Of a DNA stretch of 64,000 nt, positions 8,341-19,029 are shown one piece after another. The translations under genes and the position numbers were made by a program. Numbering within the stretch: position 1 is the first letter of the stretch; every line of letters starts with the position of its first letter. Below the pieces are notes generated by a model, which did no database searches, was not told where the DNA came from, and saw only the letters and a program-made list of their open reading frames with translations. The DNA is from an uncultured Lentisphaerota bacterium (GTDB lineage Bacteria; Verrucomicrobiota; Kiritimatiellia; CAIQIC01), in the NCBI GenBank assembly GCA_903896925.1, contig CAITZM010000027.1:42795-106794 (forward strand), read 5' to 3'.

Positions 8341-8834
8341 AGGGTACCGGCCTTAAAGATGCCTAGGACTTCCCCCGATCACCCCGCGCACACACCGGGG
8401 GTCGCAGACCGGCACCGGCGGGCCCCTGTCGGATGCCGGCCCTGTGCCGCGCACCCATCGCCCCCCGCCAGGCAGCAGGCGGCCAGGGTATGCGGCTCTG
8501 CAACAGCCCTGTCTGCAAAGAGGCCTGGGCACCTTACCCGTGCTGCACGGGCGGCACCGCCCATTAAACACAGGTTTTTGCAGGAACCGCGGCTCCAAGC
8601 CGCCCGGCTTTTCCGGACTCCGGGCCGGGCCGGCGTGACGCCTTCCCCGGGTTTGGAACGCACCCAAAAATAAGACTTCCCAAGCGCGGCGGGGTATGGT
8701 TTATTTCCGCCCCGTTCCCGGCCTGCAACGTCATACCGACGCTGACCGCACGCTGCCGAAGCCAGTTTGTTCCATGTAGCGCTGTTCATGGCTCGCGGTG
8801 TGTGCGCAGGGCGGGAGAGTTTACAGGAGACCAA
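8341..8834. other. Intergenic region between divergent regulator and PFOR genes
   Basis: About 490 bp. Short overlapping ORFs on both strands show no recognisable motif and are probably GC-driven. It should hold the promoters of both flanking genes, but I could not point to convincing -35/-10 boxes. Confidence 0.4.
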
Positions 8835-12428
<3,594 letters not shown>

Positions 12429-12453
12429 AGGAACAAATCTAAGAGGGAAAAAT

Positions 12454-13464
12454 ATGAACTTGAAGACTAAGTATATGGGTTTGGAACTCAAGAACCCGCT
12501 CGTCGCCTCGGCGGGCCCGCTCTCCGACTCCGTCGAGAACATCCAGAAGCTCGCCGCCGCCGGCGTCAGCGCCGTCGTGATGTTCTCCCTGTTCGAGGAG
12601 CAGCTCAAAGCCGAAGCCAATGCGCTCGACGCGCAACTGGCCGCCGGGACCGACAGCTTTGCGGAGTCCCTGAGCTACTTCCCTCCGGCCAACGACTACA
12701 AGGTCGGCCCGGAACAGTACCTGGAGCTGCTCCACAAGGCCTCGCAGGCCGTCGACATTCCGATCATCGGCAGCTTGAACGGCATTTCGTCCGCGGGCTG
12801 GATCGAGTACGCGCGCAAGATGCAGGATGCCGGCGCCCGGGGCATCGAGCTGAACATCTATTACATGCCCACCGATCCGTCGCTCTCCGCGAGCGCGATC
12901 GAGAAACAGTACATCGCGGTCGTGGCGGCGGTGAAGGCGGCGGTGACCATCCCGGTCGCCGTCAAGCTCTCCCCCTACTTCACCTCGATCGCCAACGTCG
13001 CGCGCAAGCTCAAGCGCGCCGGCGCCGACGCGCTCGTGCTGTTCAACCGGTTCTACCAGCCGGACTTTGACCTGAACGAGCTCGCGGTCGCCCCGACGCT
13101 GGAGCTGAGCCACGCGAACGAAATCCGCCTGCCCCTGCGCTGGATCGCGATCCTCCGCAGCCAGATGAAGATGTCGCTCGCCGCCACCACCGGCGTGCAG
13201 ACGTCCGCGGAACTCGCGAAGTTCCTGCTCGCCGGCGCCGACGTGGTCATGACGACCTCGTCGCTGCTCCACCACGGCCCCGCCCACGCCACCAAGCTGC
13301 TCGCGGGCCTGGAGGAGTGGATGAAGACGAAGGAGTATACGAGCGTCAAGCAGATGAAGGGCGCGATGAGCCTCAAGAGCGTCGCCGACCCGACCGCCTT
13401 CGAGCGCGGCAACTACATCAAGATCATCGAAAAGTACAAGGCCGAATACACTCTGCCCGTGTAA
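12454..13464 (+). CDS. Dihydroorotate dehydrogenase-like protein in PFOR operon
   Basis: 336 aa TIM-barrel flavoprotein of the DHOD family: N-terminal LKNPLVASAGPLSDSVENI, the FMN-contacting IELNIYY and VKLSPYF segments, and a C-terminal phosphate-binding GADVVMTTSSLL. The classic DHOD active-site Cys/Ser loop is not obvious. DHOD-like proteins are known next to nifJ in many anaerobes and are usually annotated only as dihydroorotate-dehydrogenase-like; their substrate is uncertain. It starts at 12454 after GAGGGAAAA, 25 bp past the annotated PFOR stop, and is followed by a ferredoxin 30 bp later. Linkage to ferredoxin-dependent redox chemistry is more likely than pyrimidine synthesis (inference). 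Confidence 0.85.
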   Translation: MNLKTKYMGLELKNPLVASAGPLSDSVENIQKLAAAGVSAVVMFSLFEEQLKAEANALDAQLAAGTDSFAESLSYFPPANDYKVGPEQYLELLHKASQAVDIPIIGSLNGISSAGWIEYARKMQDAGARGIELNIYYMPTDPSLSASAIEKQYIAVVAAVKAAVTIPVAVKLSPYFTSIANVARKLKRAGADALVLFNRFYQPDFDLNELAVAPTLELSHANEIRLPLRWIAILRSQMKMSLAATTGVQTSAELAKFLLAGADVVMTTSSLLHHGPAHATKLLAGLEEWMKTKEYTSVKQMKGAMSLKSVADPTAFERGNYIKIIEKYKAEYTLPV

Positions 13465-13494
13465 CCGACAACCCCAAAAAAGGAACGAAGCAAC

Positions 13495-13680
13495 ATGAAA
13501 GCATCCGTAGACGCCGGCACCTGCACCGGCTGCGAGCTCTGCATCCAAGTCTGTCCGGAAGTGTTCGAGATCGACAACGGTACGGCCAAGGCCAAGGTGG
13601 CCGTGGTCCCGGCCGCGTCCGAAGCCTCCGCCAAGGAAGCCGCGGACAGCTGCCCGGTCGCCTGCATCACGCTGAGCTGA
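13495..13680 (+). CDS. Ferredoxin, 4Fe-4S single-cluster type
   Basis: 61 aa with a cluster motif TCTGCELCIQVCP (Cys 10, 13, 16) and the closing SCPVAC near residue 54. This is the spacing of short monocluster ferredoxins, with a disulfide-type extra Cys pair possible. It is the last gene of the PFOR operon and likely the electron acceptor for PFOR. An AAAAAAGGAACG leader serves as RBS. A strong terminator follows 14 bp after the stop. Confidence 0.93.
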   Translation: MKASVDAGTCTGCELCIQVCPEVFEIDNGTAKAKVAVVPAASEASAKEAADSCPVACITLS

Positions 13681-13694
13681 ACCGCGCACGTTGA

Positions 13695-13735
13695 AAAAGC
13701 CCCGCCGGCCTTTGGCCTGCGGGGCTTTTCTTTTT
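13695..13735 (+). terminator. Rho-independent terminator of the PFOR operon
   Basis: Stem AAAAGCCCCGC... against ...GCGGGGCTTTT (13695-13729, loop around TTT at 13711-13713), then CTTTTT. The A-run on the other side makes it potentially bidirectional. Confidence 0.92.
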
Positions 13736-14093
13736 CGGAGGGTCCGGCGGTGCGCCGTGGTGCCGGCCCGGGGCGCACTCACTATGTGCTTGCTTGCCTG
13801 AAAGAATCATGGCAAAAAAGTGTCATGAGGAGTGTGGATACGGGTTTGCAGGTTGTCGTGGAACGGCCCCTTCGCCGAGGCCATGCTTTTGAGGGCCGGC
13901 TTTTGCGCAACGCACCCTGACGCTGTGCCGATAGTCGCCTACGGGAGGATGTCGGAGGAATGAACGCCAGCATGCACTGGCCGCAGAGGATGGTCAGCAG
14001 GACCCGCGCCGGGCGCCAGGCCGGACCACACGGCACCGTCACGGGAAGGCCCGGCCGGTTTAACGAACCCAACCACGACAGGCGCCTCACGCC
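13736..14093. other. Intergenic region upstream of the FeeM-like gene
   Basis: No convincing gene. A spaced dyad TTGCC-N12-GGCAA (13794-13798 / 13811-13815) is the only structure noted. It could be a regulator site for the acyltransferase gene, but this is weak. Confidence 0.35.
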
Positions 14094-15110
14094 ATGAAAG
14101 CGACCGAGCTGTCCAATCTACCGGTCCACCCTTCGGAGGTGCCCGCCGGCAAGCCCCACAAGTGGGCGCTCTGGCTGGCGCGCCAGTACGACAAAGGGCC
14201 GCGCAGCCTCGAACTGAACCTCGCGGTGCCCCGTCAGGATGCCGAGAGTTCGTTCGAGCGGGCACTGCGGCTGGTCCACGATGTGTATGTGAAAAAGCAA
14301 TACATCGCCCCGCGCCCCTCGGGGCTGCATCTGAACCTGTTCCTGCTGCTGCCGCGCAGCCGCACCTTCATGATCCACGTCGGCCACCGGGTGATCGGCA
14401 CCCTGTCGGTGGTGCTGGACTCCCCCTTCGGGCTGCCGGTGGACGCACTCTACCCGGAAGCGCTGGAGCAGCTCCGGCAAAGCCTGCCCGTGCCGAGCGA
14501 AGAGGTCGCCATGCTGTCCCAGCTGTTCTGGGACTCGACGGACTTCGCGCCGCTGGAAAAGTTCGTGAACCTGGAAAGCACGCGCATCGGAGAACTGACG
14601 GCGTTCGCCCTGGACGAGGCCTTCCAATCCCATACCGTCTCCTCCGCCAGCATCTCGCTGGAACTGATGCGGACTTCCTACAAGTATTCGGTCATGGCCG
14701 GCGTCTGCGGCTATGTGGTCGAGGTCAACCGCAGCCACGCCCAGTTCTACGAACGTTTCTGGGGCTTTAAAACCATCGCCACCGGCCGGGTGTTTCCGGC
14801 GGACCAGGAACCGGCGGTGGCGATGAACTGCTCGCCCTTGGAATTGACCAAGAATTTTGCCGAAGCGGAAAAATCCGCCGGCGGCATCGAATCGCTGCTG
14901 CTGCTGAAGCAGCGCGAACACGACGTGCTGGCGGCGGCGGTGCAAGTGCCCCTCATGTCGGCCGACACCCTGCGCTATTTCCTCGAACACCGGTTTCATC
15001 CCGAGGAACCCTCCGTCTGGGAGCGGGCCGCACCGCCGGAGCGCGCGGCGTTCGAAAAAGCCTACCAGCCCTTCGGCTACGATTTCTCGTGGGCGCATCA
15101 TGACCGGTAA
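14094..15110 (+). CDS. FeeM-like N-acyl amino acid synthase (GNAT-fold acyltransferase)
   Basis: 338 aa. The region SFERALRLVHDVYVKKQYI, with the following PSGLHLNLFLLLPRSRTFMIH and VIGTLSVVLDSPFGLPVD, matches the FeeM / N-acyl amino acid synthase family. These enzymes transfer an acyl chain to an amino acid (FeeM makes N-acyl-tyrosine from acyl-ACP) and are related to acyl-homoserine-lactone synthases. A second GNAT-like segment (SISLELMRTSYKYSVMAG...RSHAQFYERFWGFKTIATG) completes the fold. The C-terminal ~110 residues are unassigned. No ACP gene is adjacent. The next gene is an adenylate-forming enzyme that could activate or conjugate the acyl product. PEP-CTERM systems often contain a related acyltransferase family. 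Confidence 0.72.
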   Translation: MKATELSNLPVHPSEVPAGKPHKWALWLARQYDKGPRSLELNLAVPRQDAESSFERALRLVHDVYVKKQYIAPRPSGLHLNLFLLLPRSRTFMIHVGHRVIGTLSVVLDSPFGLPVDALYPEALEQLRQSLPVPSEEVAMLSQLFWDSTDFAPLEKFVNLESTRIGELTAFALDEAFQSHTVSSASISLELMRTSYKYSVMAGVCGYVVEVNRSHAQFYERFWGFKTIATGRVFPADQEPAVAMNCSPLELTKNFAEAEKSAGGIESLLLLKQREHDVLAAAVQVPLMSADTLRYFLEHRFHPEEPSVWERAAPPERAAFEKAYQPFGYDFSWAHHDR

Positions 15111-15192
15111 ACGGACACACGCCGCAGCCGGTCCTGCGCCGCTACGCGACCCCGCCGGACCACCGGAGGCCAACCGGAAAGGAACCCAGCCG

Positions 15193-16623
15193 ATGCCAGC
15201 CACCGCACTCCCTGCCAACCCGGCCGGACGCCGGGCGGCCATGGCGCAGCTCGCGCAGGCCCAGCCCGAGGAACTGCTGGCGTGCTCCCAAACCTTGGCG
15301 CTCGCAGCCTTCCACCGCGCCGCCGCCCGGGTGCCCGCCTACCAAACCATCCTCCGCCTGGCCGGTCTCGACCCCGACCGGGTCCGCACACCGGAAGACT
15401 TCCAGCGCCTCGTCCCGGTCACCGACAAGCACACCACGTTTGCAGCCTTCAGCCTGCCCGCGCTCTGCCAGGACGGCAGCCTGGCAGGCATGAAATCCGC
15501 CCTGACGAGTTCCGGCCACTCAGGCATCTTCGCCTTCGGGATCAACACGGCCGAAGACGAGGCGAACGCGGCCCAGGCGGTGGATTTCGGCCTCCAATAC
15601 CTGTTCCAGGTGGACGAGCGCAGGACGCTGTTGATCAATGCCCTGCCCATGGGCGTCAAGGTGCCCACCGTCGCCACCACCCTGGTGGAGACCAGCGTGC
15701 GCGAGGAAATGGTCATCGCCGCGGCCCGGAAACTATCCCCCTATTTCGAACAGACCATCCTCCTCGCCGAAGGCTCCTTCGCAAAGAAGATCCTCGAAGA
15801 CGGCCGGGCCCAGGGCGTGGATTGGGCCGCGCTGCACACCGGACTCATCACCGGCGAGGAGACCACCGGCGAGAACTGGCGCACCTACATCGCCTCGCTG
15901 CTGGGCCGCGACGCCGACGACGAAGGCCGGTCACCCATCTACTCCTCGATGGGCATCGCGGAATGCGGCCTGAGCCTGTTCCATGAAACCCCCGAAACCA
16001 TCCATATCCGGCGGCTGGCCCACCAGGATCCGCATCTGCGCCAGTTGCTGTTTGGCGCCGACGCGCGCACGTGCCCGATGCTTTTCATCTACTCGCCGCT
16101 CCGCACCCGGGTGGAGATCCTCGACCGCCAGACCCGGGGCGAGATCCTGCTGACGATGCTGAACCCCGGACTCAAAATACCGCTCATCCGCTACAAGCCC
16201 GGCGACATCGGGCGCCTCTATACGCGGCAGGAAGTGGCCGACGCCCTGCGCCGCTGTGACCATCCACACGAGCCGCTGCCCGCGTGGAAACTGCCGCTGC
16301 TCGCCATCTACGGACGCGGCCAACACGTGCTGGCGCAAGGCGTCAAAGTTTTCCCGGAAGACATCAAGGAGGCGCTCTACCAGGACTTCAGCCTCGCCGC
16401 AGCGATCACCGGCAACTTCAAGTTGCGCAACGAAGACGGCGGGCGGGCCGTGGTGGACCTCCAGCTCAAGCCCGGCGTGCAGCCGGCGCCGGAGCTGGTG
16501 CGACGGTTCGAAAACGCGGCCGCCGCCTATATCCCGGCACCGCTCGAGCCGCGGTTCCATGCGTACGCGGCCTGCCCCTTCGGCATGACCGTGGATTACG
16601 AGCGGAAGTTCAATTACGTCTGA
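15193..16623 (+). CDS. PaaK-like (phenylacetate-CoA ligase family) adenylate-forming enzyme
   Basis: 476 aa. The core KSALTSSGHSGIFAFG corresponds to the P-loop-like TSSGTTG of adenylating enzymes. A YSSMGIAECG segment matches the second conserved motif, and LIRYKPGDIGRLY plus GRGQHVLAQGVKVFPEDI match the PaaK C-terminal hinge and ligase subdomain. It likely activates a carboxylate as acyl-AMP, then CoA or another acceptor. The start at 15193 has an AAAGGAA RBS. An upstream ATG at 15100 overlaps the FeeM stop but lacks an RBS. Its place right behind the FeeM-like gene suggests one pathway. The 3' end overlaps the convergent REC-PP2C gene by 10 bp. Confidence 0.75.
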   Translation: MPATALPANPAGRRAAMAQLAQAQPEELLACSQTLALAAFHRAAARVPAYQTILRLAGLDPDRVRTPEDFQRLVPVTDKHTTFAAFSLPALCQDGSLAGMKSALTSSGHSGIFAFGINTAEDEANAAQAVDFGLQYLFQVDERRTLLINALPMGVKVPTVATTLVETSVREEMVIAAARKLSPYFEQTILLAEGSFAKKILEDGRAQGVDWAALHTGLITGEETTGENWRTYIASLLGRDADDEGRSPIYSSMGIAECGLSLFHETPETIHIRRLAHQDPHLRQLLFGADARTCPMLFIYSPLRTRVEILDRQTRGEILLTMLNPGLKIPLIRYKPGDIGRLYTRQEVADALRRCDHPHEPLPAWKLPLLAIYGRGQHVLAQGVKVFPEDIKEALYQDFSLAAAITGNFKLRNEDGGRAVVDLQLKPGVQPAPELVRRFENAAAAYIPAPLEPRFHAYAACPFGMTVDYERKFNYV

Positions 16624-17909
16624 GGCGCTTGCCTGGCCACGGCTGCGGCCCACCCGGGTACCGGCTCCGGCCGCGCCAGGCGCCGCACCGCCATCATCGT
16701 GATGTCGTCAAACGGGAGGGCGTCGCCGATGAACTGGTTCACGGCCCCCCCGACACGATCCAGCAGTTCATTGGCCGTGCCGGGACGCTCGACCAGGGCG
16801 AGCAAGCGCTCCTCCCCAAACGGCTCGTTCTGCGCGTTGCGCGCGTCGAACACGCCGTCGCTGTAGATGAAGAGGAGGTCGCCCGGCTCCAGCTGCGCGG
16901 TGCCGATGGTGAATTCCGCGTCGGGGAAAATGCCGACGGCCGGCCCGGTCGGGCCCAGGCGCGTCTTGATGCCATAGGGCCCCAGCAGCAGGGGCGGCTC
17001 ATGACCGCCGTTGATGTAACGGAGCGTGCCGGTGAGGGGATCGAAGGCGCCAAAGAACAGCGTCGCGAACATGTGGGCCTTGCGATGGGTGCAGGCGATA
17101 TAATTATTGGTGTCGCGGACCGCGCTGAGCAGGCTGGCCCGGGCATACGCGTCGGCCGCGGCGGGCGGCACGGGCGCGCCGTCCGCCGCAGGCGGCACCT
17201 GCTGTCCGGAATAATCGTGGTTGGCCACGGCGCGCAGCAGGCTGCGAAACAGCGCCATGAACAGCGCGGCCCCGACGCCTTTGTCGCACACGTCGCCCAC
17301 GATGAAGGCGACATGCTGTTCCGGCGCCAGGGTGAAGGCGTCGTAAAAATCGCCCGCTACCTGGCGCGCGGCCTCGAACCGCGCCGCGACTTCCCACCCC
17401 GGTGGCTGGGGCAATTCATCGGGCAGAAAACCGCGCTGGATTTCGCGGCCGATCTCCAGTTCGTGCTCGATCGCCTTGAAGTAGCGCTGCTCGGTATCGC
17501 GCAGGTGTTTCTTTTCCAGGCAGGCGTTCACCCGCGCCGACAACAGCGCGCCGTTGAGCGGCTTGGAAAGGCAATCCTCCGCCCCCAGTTCGATGCTGCG
17601 CGCGATGACCTCGAGTTCGCCGTAGCCCGAGATCATGATCACCGGCAGATGGCTCAGATGCTTGTCCGCTTTCACTTGCGCCAGCACCTCGAACCCGTCC
17701 ATCTGAGGCATCATCACGTCGAGGAGCACGAGGTCGAAGGCTTCCTGTCTCATGAGCACCAGGGCCTCGGCGCCGCTGGCAGCTTCCGCGACCTGACGCC
17801 CCTGCCGCACCAGCCAGGCCGACATCACCTTGCGCAGCTGGCGGTCGTCGTCCACCACCAACACGTAGTCGCGCGCCGTGTCTCTTCCTTTGGCTTCAAC
17901 GTTCTGCAT
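16614..17909 (-). CDS. Response regulator with PP2C/RsbU-type serine phosphatase output
   Basis: 431 aa. The N-terminal receiver starts VLVVDDDRQLRKVM with phospho-acceptor Asp in FDLVLLDVMMPQMDG and the conserved Lys in SKPLNG. A linker helix (ELEIGREIQRGFLPDELPQPPG) precedes a SpoIIE/PP2C domain with metal-binding motifs VAGDFYDAF, IVGDVCDKGVGAALFMA, YINGGHEPP and FIYSDGVFDARN. By family it dephosphorylates a phospho-STAS antagonist when its receiver is phosphorylated. It is the last gene of a STAS / kinase / phosphatase operon, which supports that role. Confidence 0.92.
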   Translation of the reverse strand: MQNVEAKGRDTARDYVLVVDDDRQLRKVMSAWLVRQGRQVAEAASGAEALVLMRQEAFDLVLLDVMMPQMDGFEVLAQVKADKHLSHLPVIMISGYGELEVIARSIELGAEDCLSKPLNGALLSARVNACLEKKHLRDTEQRYFKAIEHELEIGREIQRGFLPDELPQPPGWEVAARFEAARQVAGDFYDAFTLAPEQHVAFIVGDVCDKGVGAALFMALFRSLLRAVANHDYSGQQVPPAADGAPVPPAAADAYARASLLSAVRDTNNYIACTHRKAHMFATLFFGAFDPLTGTLRYINGGHEPPLLLGPYGIKTRLGPTGPAVGIFPDAEFTIGTAQLEPGDLLFIYSDGVFDARNAQNEPFGEERLLALVERPGTANELLDRVGGAVNQFIGDALPFDDITMMAVRRLARPEPVPGWAAAVARQAPQT

Positions 17910-17967
17910 GGGACCCAGCTTTCATACCACCATCCCGCGACGGGGTCGCGCCGCCTTGTCGGTCAGT

Positions 17968-18492
17968 TCAGGGCACGGGGGGCTGGTCAGCGCCCGCCGC
18001 CGGGCGCACCGCACCGTGCGGCTTGATGTATTTGACCAGCCGCAGCGTGTTGGCGCCGTTCGCATCAGACCGGTAGCTGACTTCGTCCATGCAGCGGTGC
18101 ATGATGGAAACGCCGTAGCCATTGGTCTTGCCTGCCTGCATCAGGACCTGCATGTCCTGGGGCCGGTAGCCGGCCCAATCGAAACGCCGGCCATGATCGG
18201 TGATTTCGATCACCAGCCGCCCGGGCTCGGGGCGGATCTCGATACAGATTTCCGGGGTATGCTCCTGGCGGTGCCATTGATGGTCAACCCCATAGGCGTG
18301 CTCGATGACGTTGGAGCAGGCCTCATCCACCGCCAGTTCGACCTGGGCCACATCGTCCTCGGGCACGCCGGCCCGGCGGGCGGTGTCGCAAACCAGGCCC
18401 CGGATCGCGGCGAGATGGCACCCCATGCCGGGGGCGCGAATGAGCAGTTTTTCGGGTTGAACGGTCAGCCGGATTTTATCGGGTAATTTCAT
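17968..18492 (-). CDS. RsbW-like anti-sigma serine kinase (GHKL ATPase)
   Basis: 174 aa GHKL ATP-binding protein with N-box VELAVDEACSNVIEHAY, G1-like ITDHGRRFDW and a G2-like GYGVSIMHRCMDEV. By family it phosphorylates a STAS antagonist on Ser and binds a sigma factor or other target. The start at 18492 lies 10 bp after the STAS stop. The longer upstream extension overlaps the STAS gene in another frame and is rejected. No sigma factor gene is nearby, so the target is encoded elsewhere or is not a sigma factor. Confidence 0.88.
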   Translation of the reverse strand: MKLPDKIRLTVQPEKLLIRAPGMGCHLAAIRGLVCDTARRAGVPEDDVAQVELAVDEACSNVIEHAYGVDHQWHRQEHTPEICIEIRPEPGRLVIEITDHGRRFDWAGYRPQDMQVLMQAGKTNGYGVSIMHRCMDEVSYRSDANGANTLRLVKYIKPHGAVRPAAGADQPPVP

Positions 18493-18502
18493 GGCCGCTC
18501 GT

Positions 18503-18853
18503 TTAGCCGCAGGCAAACCCGTCCAAGGCCTCCTGCTCGCTGGTGTAGAGCCGGAGCACCTTGGTAAAGCCCAGCAGCGTGATGATCTTGAAGATGCGCT
18601 CCGGGACGCTGAGCAGCTTGAAGTCGCCATGGTGTTCGCGCGACTGTGTCGAGAAACCGATAAAGGCCCCCAACCCGGCGCTGCCGATGTATTCCAGGTT
18701 GCGGCAATCCACCACCACGCAATAGTGTCCTTGGGCGAACAACGTCTGCACCTGGGCCACCAGCTGCGGCAACGAGTACATATCCAGCGAACCCGTCAGG
18801 CGGATCACGTCCACCGCCCCGCGCGTTTCCAGATCGATGCGAACCTCTTTCAT
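18503..18853 (-). CDS. STAS-domain anti-sigma factor antagonist (RsbV-like)
   Basis: 116 aa, a single STAS domain. The phosphorylatable Ser is in NLEYIGSAGLGAFIG. The N-terminus (VDVIRLTGSLDMYSLPQLV) matches the antagonist family. First gene of the three-gene partner-switching operon (STAS, then GHKL kinase, then REC-PP2C phosphatase). Confidence 0.9.
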   Translation of the reverse strand: MKEVRIDLETRGAVDVIRLTGSLDMYSLPQLVAQVQTLFAQGHYCVVVDCRNLEYIGSAGLGAFIGFSTQSREHHGDFKLLSVPERIFKIITLLGFTKVLRLYTSEQEALDGFACG

Positions 18854-18910
18854 AGTGATGCCTTACAGTAGCTGACGTAGTTTAGCACCCCTGCTCCGGC
18901 ATGGCAAGGT

Positions 18911-18933
18911 GCGCTCAGTTGCATGCGCTCAGT
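18911..18933. repeat. Short direct repeat upstream of the STAS operon
   Basis: GCGCTCAGT occurs twice, 14 bp apart start to start (18911-18919 and 18925-18933), in the intergenic region 5' of the STAS gene. It could be a protein-binding direct repeat or chance. Confidence 0.4.
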
Positions 18934-18984
18934 GCATATCCGGTGCACAATCCACGTCCACACGCCAGAACGCGGACAGCAAAG

Positions 18985-19029
18985 CCTCGCTTCCTGACCT
19001 CTGCCCTCTGACTTCTGACCTCTGCCCGC
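18985..19029. repeat. Degenerate ~10-nt word repeats (TGACCTCTG-type)
   Basis: A run of variants of CTGACCTCTG / CCCTCTGACTT fills the spacer between the convergent 3' end of the fusion gene and the STAS operon. Similar low-complexity spacers recur at 26756-26830 and 41280-41365. Confidence 0.6.

Noticed and set aside
8341..8834. Riboswitch or RNA gene upstream of nifJ
   Set aside because: Some local inverted repeats are present, but no conserved riboswitch core or tRNA-like fold could be recognised by eye.
12454..13464. Assignment as pyrD
   Set aside because: The operon context (PFOR, ferredoxin) and unclear active-site loop do not support a pyrimidine-biosynthesis role.
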